A stretch of DNA of 64,000 bases from Williamsia soli. GTDB lineage: Bacteria; Actinomycetota; Actinomycetes; Mycobacteriales; Mycobacteriaceae. The position numbers and the translations under genes are program-made. Location of the stretch: positions 248,001-312,000 of the forward strand of contig NZ_JAFRDR010000001.1 of the NCBI RefSeq assembly GCF_017377795.1, in the 5' to 3' direction. This document shows positions 8,969 to 16,523 of this stretch, piece by piece. Numbering within the stretch: position 1 is the stretch's first letter; each line of letters starts with the position of its first letter. The notes below the pieces were generated by a model. It was not told the origin of the DNA. It made no database searches and saw only the letters and a program-made list of their open reading frames with translations.

Positions 8969-9076
8969 GGTTTCAGCCTGCCGGATCTGCGCCGCTCGAT
9001 CGAATCGGACAACTCGTCAACCGGGGGCGGGTGGTATTGCCCAGTGCGCCCGCGGTGGCACAGTAGGTTTACGGGT

Positions 9077-9721
9077 ATGGATACCGGAGCTCGGCCAGCG
9101 CCGCGTGAGTACGGCGAGGGGCTCTGGCGTCAGTATGGGGAAGAAGATCTGCCGGTCCCGCTGGCCGCGGCGCTCTCTGCGTTCGCCGAGCACGGCTATC
9201 ACGGCACGTCGGTCCGGGACATCGCCGCGCGAGCGGGGTTGAGCGTCCCGGGGCTCTATCACCACTACCCGTCGAAACAGTCGTTGTTGCAGGGGTTGCT
9301 AGAGCTGACGATGAGCGACCTGCTCGGACGTTCTCGTGCGGCCCTCGAGCAGGCGGGCAGTTCGCCCGTGGAGCGGTTCGACGCGGTGGTCGAATCGCTG
9401 CTGAGGTTTCACATGTACCGCAGGGCGCAGGCGTTCGTCGGGTCGACTGAGATCCGCAGTCTCGAGCCGGTGTTCAGGGTGGAGTACATCGCCACCCGCG
9501 ACGAGCAGCAGCGCATGGTCGACGCAATCGTGCAGGCGGGCGTCGACTCCGGCGATTTCCGCACCCCGCACCCCGTGGATGCGGGCCGTGCGGTGACAAC
9601 GATGTGCGTCGGGGTCTCCACCTGGTATCGACCCTCCGGCAGACTGGGTCCGGACGAACTGGTGTCGCGGTACCTGCTCATCGCGCGTCAGATGGTCGGA
9701 TACTTCTCCACTTCGTCCTAA
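9077..9721 (+). CDS. TetR-family regulator upstream of an acyl-CoA dehydrogenase operon
   Basis: 214 residues. DNA-binding region: AFAEHGYHGTSVRDIAARAGLSVPGLYHHYPSK (written here as the HTH at about residues 30-62). The C-terminal domain is of the type common in regulators of fatty-acid and sterol catabolism in mycolic-acid bacteria. It is followed after 108 bases by an acyl-CoA dehydrogenase operon whose promoter region contains a TetR-style 18-bp palindrome, so repression relieved by an acyl-CoA is a reasonable inference. It could equally act on the divergent MFS gene. Confidence 0.88.
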   Translation: MDTGARPAPREYGEGLWRQYGEEDLPVPLAAALSAFAEHGYHGTSVRDIAARAGLSVPGLYHHYPSKQSLLQGLLELTMSDLLGRSRAALEQAGSSPVERFDAVVESLLRFHMYRRAQAFVGSTEIRSLEPVFRVEYIATRDEQQRMVDAIVQAGVDSGDFRTPHPVDAGRAVTTMCVGVSTWYRPSGRLGPDELVSRYLLIARQMVGYFSTSS

Positions 9722-9770
9722 CCCACCGGGTTGACTGCCCGGGGGCGACCGTGACACTCTGTTACCCGAA

Positions 9771-9788
9771 ACCGAACGATCGCTCGGT
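9771..9788. promoter_or_regulatory. TetR-type operator candidate before acyl-CoA dehydrogenase operon
   Basis: ACCGAACGATCGCTCGGT is an 18-bp palindrome with one mismatched pair (arms 9771-9779 and 9780-9788). It lies 42 bases upstream of the acyl-CoA dehydrogenase start and just downstream of a TetR gene. Its CGA-rich form resembles operators of TetR regulators of acyl-CoA metabolism. Confidence 0.6.
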
Positions 9789-9829
9789 CGGGATAGCCCG
9801 GCTGGGCGACGTACACGAGGAGGTGCCCC

Positions 9830-11044
9830 ATGGCGATTGACCTTTCCTACGATCCAGTTGTCCAGGACGTGATCGACAAGACCAGCGACTTCGTTCGCGG
9901 TCACGTTCTGCCGATCGAAGAGAAGTTCGCCGGCGACATCGCCGCGGCGGGCGGTGACGAGCTGCGCCTCGAGCTCCGTGATCGTGCCCGCGACCTGGGA
10001 ATCCTGGCGCCGCACGCGCCAGTCGAATACGGCGGTCTCGGCTTCAACATGTCCGACCGGGCGCCGGTGTTCGAAGCGGCTGGATACTCCGTGTTCGGTC
10101 CGATCGCCCTGCACATCGGTGCTCCCGACGAGGGCAACGTGCACATGCTCGCCCACGTCGCCAGTACGGATCAGAAGGAGAAGTACCTGGCGCCGCTGGC
10201 GCGCGGCGACGTGCGCTCCGCGTTCGCTATGACCGAACCGGCACCCGGTGCAGGCTCCGATCCCGCAGCGCTGCGTACTGCGGCCGTCAAGGTCGACGGT
10301 GGCTGGAAGATCAACGGCGACAAATGGTTCATCACCGGTGCCGACGGCGCGGGGTTCTTCATCATCATGGCCCGCACCACCGGTGAGCCCGGTGATCGTG
10401 GGGGAGCGACGATGTTCCTCGCCCCGGCCGACACCCCGGGCATCACCGTCGGGCGGCACATCAACACCATCGACCGCGCAATGATCGGCGGACACTGCGA
10501 GGTCGCGTTCCGCGATGTCTTCGTTCCCGACGAGGACGTCCTCGGCGAGGTCGACGAAGGTTACCGCTACGCACAGGTGCGACTCGGACCCGCCCGCATG
10601 ACCCACGTGATGCGGTGGATGGGCAGTGCCAACCGAGCGCGCGACATCGCGCTCGACTACGTCGCCAGGCGAGAGGCATTCGGCGGCAGACTCGGTGACC
10701 TCGGCATGATCCAGCAGATGGTGGCCGACAACGAGATCGACTTGGCCGCTGCACGATCGCTGCTGGTCAAGGCGTGCTGGGAACTCGACCAGGGTGCGCA
10801 CGGTGGAGACGAGACCTCGATCGCCAAGACCTTTGCCGCGGAGGCGTTCTCGCGGGTGGTGGATCGATCGATCCAGATGTGCGGCGGTATGGGCGTTTCC
10901 GACGACCTGCCGTTGGCGCGGTTGCAGCGCGAACTGCGTCCCTTCCAGATCTACGATGGCCCCTCCGAGGTCCATCGCTGGGCTCTTGCCAAGCGCGCGG
11001 TCGGCAAGGCCAGGAAGGCCGCAGCTGCCGGTGGCAAGCCATGA
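9830..11044 (+). CDS. Acyl-CoA dehydrogenase (ACAD10/11-like)
   Basis: 404 residues, ATG after GAGGAGG. Full acyl-CoA dehydrogenase layout: helical N-terminal domain, central barrel with FAMTEPAPGAGSDPAAL (FAD and substrate contacts) and NGDKWFITGADGAGF, then the C-terminal helical domain with QMCGGMGVSDDLPL. At the position of the usual catalytic Glu (IYEG in medium-chain enzymes) it has Asp (IYDGPSEVHR), as do ACAD10/11 relatives. It is translationally coupled (ATGA) to an APH-like kinase gene. In human ACAD10/11 those two activities are one fused chain and process 4-hydroxy fatty acids, so a similar hydroxyacyl substrate is inferred here. Confidence 0.9.
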   Translation: MAIDLSYDPVVQDVIDKTSDFVRGHVLPIEEKFAGDIAAAGGDELRLELRDRARDLGILAPHAPVEYGGLGFNMSDRAPVFEAAGYSVFGPIALHIGAPDEGNVHMLAHVASTDQKEKYLAPLARGDVRSAFAMTEPAPGAGSDPAALRTAAVKVDGGWKINGDKWFITGADGAGFFIIMARTTGEPGDRGGATMFLAPADTPGITVGRHINTIDRAMIGGHCEVAFRDVFVPDEDVLGEVDEGYRYAQVRLGPARMTHVMRWMGSANRARDIALDYVARREAFGGRLGDLGMIQQMVADNEIDLAAARSLLVKACWELDQGAHGGDETSIAKTFAAEAFSRVVDRSIQMCGGMGVSDDLPLARLQRELRPFQIYDGPSEVHRWALAKRAVGKARKAAAAGGKP

Positions 11045-12066
11045 GCGAACTGCCCGGCATGAACACCGAGAAACTTCGTCGGTTCCTCGTCGACCGTGGT
11101 GTCGCCGTCACCGGCGAACTGGTCGTGGAGCTGATCAGTGGTGGTCGTTCGAACCTGACCTTCACTGCACACGATGACAACTCGCGATGGGTGGTTCGGC
11201 GTCCCCCGACCGGTGGTCTGACCCCGTCGGCACATGACATGAACCGGGAGTGGACGGTCACCAACGCGCTGCAGGGTACCGACGTGCCCGTCGCGGGAAC
11301 CGTGGCCTTCGACAAGGAGGGCGAGATCCTCGGCGCTCCTTTCACTGTCGTGGAGTTCGTGGACGGACTCGTGGTGCGCAGCGCCGACGAACTGGAGGCG
11401 CTGAGCGACGACGACGTCGACCGCAATCTCGACGGACTGGTGCAGGCGCTGGCGGATCTGCACGCGGTCGACTACCAGGCAGTGGGCCTCGGTGAGTTCG
11501 GACGGCCGGACGGATTCGTGGCCCGGCAGGTCAAGCTCTGGGCTCGGCAGTGGGAGCACGTGAAGACCCAGGAGCTCGACGATGTGGCCACACTGCATGC
11601 GGCATTGAGCGAATCCATCCCGGCGCGGTCGGAGAACTCGATCGTGCACGGCGACTTTCGTGTGGACAACACCATTCTCGCCGCCGATGATCCAGGTGTC
11701 GTGAAGGCCGTCGTCGACTGGGAGATGTCGACCCTCGGCGATCCGCTGACCGATGTCGCGCTGATGTGCACGTATCGGGAACCGATCTTCGACGAGATCC
11801 TTGGGATGAAGGCAGCGTGGACCAGTGCCCGTTACCCGTCGGGCGCCGACATCGCACAGCGGTACGCCACCGTGTCGGGCCGCGAATTGTCCGACTGGAA
11901 CTTCTATCTCGCGTTGGCCAACTTCAAACTCGGAGTGATCGGCGAAGGCATCACGCACAGGGCGCGGAGCGGGTCATCGGCGGGCGCCGGTGCAGAGCAG
12001 GCCGCAGCGGTGACCGGAGAATTCATGGCGGCCGGACTGCGCGCCATCAAGGGTGAGAACGGCTGA
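11041..12066 (+). CDS. Aminoglycoside-phosphotransferase-like kinase, ACAD10/11 partner
   Basis: 341 residues; the ATG overlaps the previous stop (ATGA). Kinase-like APH fold with the catalytic loop IVHGDFRVDNTIL and the metal-binding segment VVDWEMSTLGDP; the N-terminal nucleotide-binding lobe includes LISGGRSNLTF. Proteins of this group next to acyl-CoA dehydrogenases correspond to the N-terminal kinase domain of ACAD10/11, which phosphorylates the 4-hydroxy group of an acyl-CoA before elimination. Antibiotic resistance is not suggested by the context. Confidence 0.88.
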   Translation: MSELPGMNTEKLRRFLVDRGVAVTGELVVELISGGRSNLTFTAHDDNSRWVVRRPPTGGLTPSAHDMNREWTVTNALQGTDVPVAGTVAFDKEGEILGAPFTVVEFVDGLVVRSADELEALSDDDVDRNLDGLVQALADLHAVDYQAVGLGEFGRPDGFVARQVKLWARQWEHVKTQELDDVATLHAALSESIPARSENSIVHGDFRVDNTILAADDPGVVKAVVDWEMSTLGDPLTDVALMCTYREPIFDEILGMKAAWTSARYPSGADIAQRYATVSGRELSDWNFYLALANFKLGVIGEGITHRARSGSSAGAGAEQAAAVTGEFMAAGLRAIKGENG

Positions 12067-12069
12067 GCG

Positions 12070-12837
12070 ATGGGGGATATGGCAGTGGAGGTCAATGTGG
12101 TCGGCGAGCGCAAAGCGGCACTGGTGACGGGCGCGTCCCGGGGTATCGGAGCTGAGGTCGCGACTCGATATGCCGAGGCGGGTTGGGATCTGACGATCAG
12201 CGCCCGCAGCCGGGAGCCCCTGGAGCAGCTCGCACAGCGCCTCGGTGAGAAGTTCGGGGTGCGGGTCGCGGTCGCCGTCGCGGACATGGCCGACGCGGAG
12301 CAGTTGGAAGCCCTGGCCGCAGCGCATACCGAGGCGTTTGGTCGGCTGGACCTGCTGGTGCTCAATGCCGGCATGGGTCAGAAGGGGCCGATCGCGGAAT
12401 TGCCTGTGCGCAGATTCGACAAGCTCTATCACGTGAACGTGCGATCGGCGTACGTGCTCCTGCAGGCGTTGTTGCCGACGCTGCGCAGAACCGCTGAGCT
12501 GGCAGGTGCGGCGAAAGTCGTTGCCATCGCCTCGATCACCGGCGTCTACCCCGAACCCGAGCTGGCCGCATACGGCGCGACCAAGGCCGCGCTGATTTCG
12601 CTGTGCGAGACGTTCAATCTCGAGGAGTCGGACAACGGTGTCTCGGCGACGACGATCTCACCGGGTTACGTGAACACCGATCTGTCCGAGTGGACCAAGG
12701 ACAAGATTCCGGCGGAGGAGATGATCACCGTCGGCGACGTCGCCACGATGGTCGAAGCGGTGAGCCGGCTCTCCAGATACGCGGTGCTGCCAGGTGTGGT
12801 GCTGTCTCGTCCGGGAACCAACCTCGGCCGCGCCTGA
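12070..12837 (+). CDS. SDR-family oxidoreductase
   Basis: 255 residues, starting 3 bases after the kinase stop; an in-frame ATG lies 9 bases further. Classic short-chain dehydrogenase: [10 protein letters not shown] near residues 17-26, NAG in LNAGMGQ, catalytic Ser in IASITG and Tyr/Lys in YGATK. It closes the acyl-CoA dehydrogenase / kinase operon, where oxidation of a hydroxyacyl intermediate would fit. The end (VVLSRPGTNLGRA) departs from the standard SDR ending, but the length is normal. Confidence 0.85.
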   Translation: MGDMAVEVNVVGERKAALVTGASRGIGAEVATRYAEAGWDLTISARSREPLEQLAQRLGEKFGVRVAVAVADMADAEQLEALAAAHTEAFGRLDLLVLNAGMGQKGPIAELPVRRFDKLYHVNVRSAYVLLQALLPTLRRTAELAGAAKVVAIASITGVYPEPELAAYGATKAALISLCETFNLEESDNGVSATTISPGYVNTDLSEWTKDKIPAEEMITVGDVATMVEAVSRLSRYAVLPGVVLSRPGTNLGRA

Positions 12838-12884
12838 TCTTTGCGCGACGCGCATCTCGGACCGGTGGACGGGGCCGGGTCAGG

Positions 12885-14366
12885 TCAGCGGAGGGACTCG
12901 GCGGTCGCGACGATGTTCTTCGTCATGGCCGAGAACACGGCCTTGTGGGCGGGCAGATTGGCGAACCAGTACAGCCGCCCGACGATGCCGCGCGGATAGA
13001 ACACCGTTCGTTGTTCCAGGCGGCTGCCGGTGTCGGTCGCACTCACCCGCAGCTCGAGCCAGGCGGTACCGGGCATGACCATCTCGGAACGCAGACGCAG
13101 CAGCTGTCCGGACTCGACGGTCTCGACCCGCCACCAATCGAGCGCGTCGCCGGACTGCAGATGCCGCGGGTCTCGCCGACCCCGTGACGCCCCCGGACCC
13201 CCGAGCAGTCCGTCGGCCCAGGACCGGAGCTTCCACGCAGACGAGTATCCGTACCAACCGTTCTTGCCGCCGATGCTCTCGATGACCTTCCAGAGTGTGG
13301 CGGGATCCACGGAGGCTTCTGCAGTCGCCGAATCGGTGTAGGTCTCCTCGCCTGCCCACTGCGGATCGGAGGGGATCGGTTCTGACGGTGCGTATCCCGG
13401 TGAGGCATTCGACCACGCCGTCTCCACCTCGCCCCGTTCAATGCGGGCGAGTGCCAACTCGACGGACGTACGGTATCCGGTGAGTCCGTCAGGCGGCGGT
13501 TTGATGACGGAGTTGATGTCGTTTTCGGACGCGATGGCGTCGTGTTCGAGTGATTCGACCAGTGGCCTGGCCAGCCCGCCCGGAATGGGGGTGACGCTAC
13601 CCACCCAGAGACTGGCGAGAGTAGGTGTCAGCAAGGGCAATACGAGGATGCGCCGTCTGCTGAGGCCGGCCACCTCGGCGTAGATCTGCATCATGTCGCC
13701 GTACTCGAGGACGTCGGGACCGCCGATGTCCCAGGTCCGTGATTCTGGAACCGGAGCCGTTGCGGCCTCGATCAGATAATGCAGCACGTCGCGCACCGAG
13801 ATGGGCTGGATCTTGTTGTGCACCCATTTGGGGGTGGTCATCACGGGAAGTCGTTCCGTGAGGTGCCGGATCATTTCGAAGGATGCCGACCCGGAACCGA
13901 TCACGACACCGGCCTGCAGGACGATCGTCTCGATGCCCGACGACATCAGGATCTCGCCGACCTCGGTCCGCGAACTCAGATGCTGGGAGAGCTTCACGTC
14001 GGATGGGTGCAGGCCGCTGAGGTAGACGATCCGGGAGACGCCGGCCTTGCGCGCGGCCTTGACTACATTGAGCGCCGAACGTCGTTCCTCGGCGCCGAAG
14101 TCCTTGTTGCTGCCCATCGAATGCACCAGGTGGTAGACCACGTCGACGCCTGTGAAGGCGTCTTCCAGGGACGTCAGGTCGCCGAGGTCGCCTTTGATCA
14201 CCTTCGCGTCGTCGGCCCACGGCGCGCCTGCGAGCTTGTCGGGGGTCCGAGCCAGGACCCGGACGTCGTGACCACGTTCGATCAACCGCGGAGCGAGTCG
14301 GCCGCCGATGTATCCGGTGGCGCCGGTGACCAGTGCGCTGGGGGTCGGCGACGTGGGGGACTGCAT
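12885..14366 (-). CDS. NAD(P)-binding epimerase-like protein with DUF2867 domain
   Basis: 493 residues. The N-terminal half (about 1-300) is an atypical SDR/NmrA-like Rossmann domain: LVTGATGYIGGRLAPRL, then VVYHLVHSMG. The C-terminal part (about 340-493) is the DUF2867 domain, a START/SRPBCC-like fold, including GLLGGPG and RDPRHLQSGDALDWWRVE. This two-domain arrangement is common in actinobacteria and its function is not established. It lies downstream of the histidine phosphatase on the same strand with 155 bases between them that hold a tandem repeat. Confidence 0.83.
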   Translation of the reverse strand: MQSPTSPTPSALVTGATGYIGGRLAPRLIERGHDVRVLARTPDKLAGAPWADDAKVIKGDLGDLTSLEDAFTGVDVVYHLVHSMGSNKDFGAEERRSALNVVKAARKAGVSRIVYLSGLHPSDVKLSQHLSSRTEVGEILMSSGIETIVLQAGVVIGSGSASFEMIRHLTERLPVMTTPKWVHNKIQPISVRDVLHYLIEAATAPVPESRTWDIGGPDVLEYGDMMQIYAEVAGLSRRRILVLPLLTPTLASLWVGSVTPIPGGLARPLVESLEHDAIASENDINSVIKPPPDGLTGYRTSVELALARIERGEVETAWSNASPGYAPSEPIPSDPQWAGEETYTDSATAEASVDPATLWKVIESIGGKNGWYGYSSAWKLRSWADGLLGGPGASRGRRDPRHLQSGDALDWWRVETVESGQLLRLRSEMVMPGTAWLELRVSATDTGSRLEQRTVFYPRGIVGRLYWFANLPAHKAVFSAMTKNIVATAESLR

Positions 14367-14470
14367 GAGCGCTCCGATGGTTGAGGGCGTTGATTCGAGG
14401 CTACGTACCTGACAAGCCTGTACCCGAGAGCAGCGCTCTGCTAAACCGTGATTCGACGCCTGTTGCGGGC

Positions 14471-14529
14471 GCTTGGCTCATCTCCGCTTGGCTCATCGCC
14501 GCTTGGCTCACCTCCGCTTGCTCATCGCA
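14471..14529. repeat. Four tandem copies of a 15-base unit
   Basis: The unit GCTTGGCTCATCTCC occurs at 14471-14485, 14486-14500 and 14501-14515 with one or two changes per copy, and in a 14-base degenerate form at 14516-14529 that runs into the 3' end of the histidine phosphatase gene. The copy number probably varies between strains. Confidence 0.8.
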
Positions 14530-15217
14530 TCGTCATCATCAGACGTCGGCCGTCTTCGTCGTCGACATCGGCGTGCGCATGGTCGTTCACCGACATCACA
14601 TTGATCCCGGACTTGCCGACGATGAGTTTGGTGATGGAGGCATTGACCATGGTCCGCGAGACGCTGGGCCAGTTCTCGGGGCTGATGCCCCACAGGTGGG
14701 CGACGACTGCTCCGATGGTGCCGGCGGACGACGCCGCGATGGCCACCTGCCCGGGGCCGGCGTGCTCGGCGATTTCTGCCAGCGCCTGCAGCATCGAATC
14801 CCGGTAGTCGACGTACGAGCCGGGCCCGGTCGTCTGCACGTCAGCGACCCAGTTCAGCAATGAGGCGTCGAGTCTGCGCTGAAAACTGCGCTGCGCCTGC
14901 GCCGCCTCCTCCGATGTCCCGGTCGGCGGCACGTCCGTGTGCGCGAGCCTGGTGAGGTCGTACTCGTTCCAGCCGGCGTTGACCACCGGGGCCGGGGCGC
15001 TCGACTCGGGAAATTGCCCGACGATCTCCTCGATCGTCTCCAGTTGGCGCGCAAGATTTCCCGACACGGTGAAGTCCACCTTAGGGATTCGCGCAGCCAA
15101 TTTCTGCCCGACGTTCCGGGCCTGCCGGCGGCCGAGATCGGTGAGACTGCCGTAGCCGTTCTCGTCGGTTCCGGCCTGGCCGTGGCGAACCAGATAGATG
15201 ACACCCATACCGCCCAT
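14522..15217 (-). CDS. Histidine phosphatase (phosphoglycerate mutase) family protein
   Basis: 231 residues from the ATG at 15217; a second ATG at 15208 is equally possible, and the long upstream extension to 15442 is rejected because it lacks family similarity. The N terminus shows the catalytic motif as YLVRHGQAG. The second catalytic histidine, normally in a S-H-G-G segment, is not seen: the matching place reads IAASSAGTIGAV. The protein may be a weak phosphatase, a binding protein, or use another residue. The 3' end runs into the tandem repeat. Confidence 0.8.
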   Translation of the reverse strand: MGGMGVIYLVRHGQAGTDENGYGSLTDLGRRQARNVGQKLAARIPKVDFTVSGNLARQLETIEEIVGQFPESSAPAPVVNAGWNEYDLTRLAHTDVPPTGTSEEAAQAQRSFQRRLDASLLNWVADVQTTGPGSYVDYRDSMLQALAEIAEHAGPGQVAIAASSAGTIGAVVAHLWGISPENWPSVSRTMVNASITKLIVGKSGINVMSVNDHAHADVDDEDGRRLMMTMR

Positions 15218-15349
15218 CTTGCCGGTAGCCGGACCGCTCGCGTCATCGAGGTTTGTCCCGGCCCCGCATGGTTGCCTCGATGTCGCCTGGTGTTCAGTCC
15301 GTCTCGGTACAACTGAGGACAACACACAGACAGTCGGGAGGTGGTTCGC

Positions 15350-15586
15350 ATGGACACACACGAAGGATCGAAGCTGGACGAGATGCTCGACTTCGAGTCG
15401 AAGTGGTACCGCCTGGGCGGCGGACCCTCCGAGGAGATCCACGACAGGTTCGGGATGTCTGATCGCACCTTCTTCAAGGAGTTGAACGACCTGATGTCCG
15501 ACGGTGCCCGGTTCGATGACATCGCACCCGATGAGCTGGCCGGCATGCGCGCGGTGATCCGCAGACGGTTATGGCTCGCGCGCTGA
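15350..15586 (+). CDS. DUF3263-family small protein
   Basis: 78 residues, ATG preceded by GGGAGG at 8 bases. The sequence (LDFESKWYRLGG, HDRFGMSDRTFFKELNDL) matches the DUF3263 family of actinobacteria, which looks like a compact helix-turn-helix fold of unknown function. It is divergent from the histidine phosphatase and followed by a luciferase-like oxidoreductase 36 bases later, possibly co-transcribed. Confidence 0.8.
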   Translation: MDTHEGSKLDEMLDFESKWYRLGGGPSEEIHDRFGMSDRTFFKELNDLMSDGARFDDIAPDELAGMRAVIRRRLWLAR

Positions 15587-15622
15587 CCGGCGAACCCCGG
15601 TTTCACGATTAGGCTGACCCTC

Positions 15623-16483
15623 ATGGAGGCAAGGCGGGACTTCCGGTTCGGGGTCAACCTGTTGGGTCGCGGCAGTGCGGGCGAGTTCTTCGAGCAGGTC
15701 AGACATGCAGAGCGCTGCGGAGTAGACGTCGTCCTGCTCCCCGATCATCTGGAGCTGGGTGCGCCTTTCCCGATGCTGGCTGCAGCTGCAGCAGCAGCGC
15801 CGACCGTCAGGGTCGGCAACTTCGTCCTCAACGCCGGGTTCTACCGTCCGGTGTTGCTGGCGCGCGACATCGCGAGCGTCGATCAGCTCACCGGAGGCCG
15901 GTTCGAGATCGGGCTCGGCGCCGGGTACGTGGAGGCGGAGTTCGAGGCCGTGGGCCTGCCCTTCGAGAGCCCTGGGCGACGGGTCGAGCATCTGAAGGAC
16001 ACCGTGCTGCAGCTCAAGGACCTGCTGTCGGATCCCGGTTTCGTGCCGCCGACAATTCAGTCGCCGCCACCGATCATGATCGCGGGAACGGGGAACAAGG
16101 TGCTGACCTTGGCCGCACAGCACGCCGACATCGTCGCCCTGGCAGTCCTCGCCGACGACGAGGCGCTCGCCGAACGCGTCGACTTCCTCCGGAAGCAGGC
16201 GGGCGACCGGTTTGATGCGCTGGAGATCAACCTGATCATCGCGGACCTTGCGATCGATCGGGAACCGGACCTCGAGATCCTGCGCAGTCACCGGCCCGAC
16301 GCCTCGGACAGTGAACTGCTGCGGCTGCCCAATGCCCTGCACGGCACCCACGATGAGGTGGTGGCGCGTATCCGGGAGCTCCGTGACACCTTCGGCGTCA
16401 CCTACCTCACGCCGATCGAGCCGTCGGCCGCCGACCTCGATGCCTATGGCCGGGTGATCGGCGAACTGCGAAGCCGGACCTGA
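15623..16483 (+). CDS. Luciferase-like (LLM) F420-dependent oxidoreductase
   Basis: 286 residues. TIM-barrel LLM protein with N-terminal FRFGVNLLG, the segment SVDQLTGGRFEIGLGAGY typical of F420-dependent members, and PPIMIAGTGNKVL. It resembles the mycobacterial subgroup defined around MSMEG_2516. F420 rather than FMN as cofactor is inferred from this subgroup; the substrate is unknown. Confidence 0.85.
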   Translation: MEARRDFRFGVNLLGRGSAGEFFEQVRHAERCGVDVVLLPDHLELGAPFPMLAAAAAAAPTVRVGNFVLNAGFYRPVLLARDIASVDQLTGGRFEIGLGAGYVEAEFEAVGLPFESPGRRVEHLKDTVLQLKDLLSDPGFVPPTIQSPPPIMIAGTGNKVLTLAAQHADIVALAVLADDEALAERVDFLRKQAGDRFDALEINLIIADLAIDREPDLEILRSHRPDASDSELLRLPNALHGTHDEVVARIRELRDTFGVTYLTPIEPSAADLDAYGRVIGELRSRT

Positions 16484-16523
16484 GCGCGGCGTTCGCCAGA
16501 CCCGGGCAAGGGGCATCACTACG

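Noticed and set aside
11041-12066. Aminoglycoside resistance gene
   Set aside because: The APH-like fold is present, but the overlap with an acyl-CoA dehydrogenase gene identifies the ACAD10/11 kinase group.
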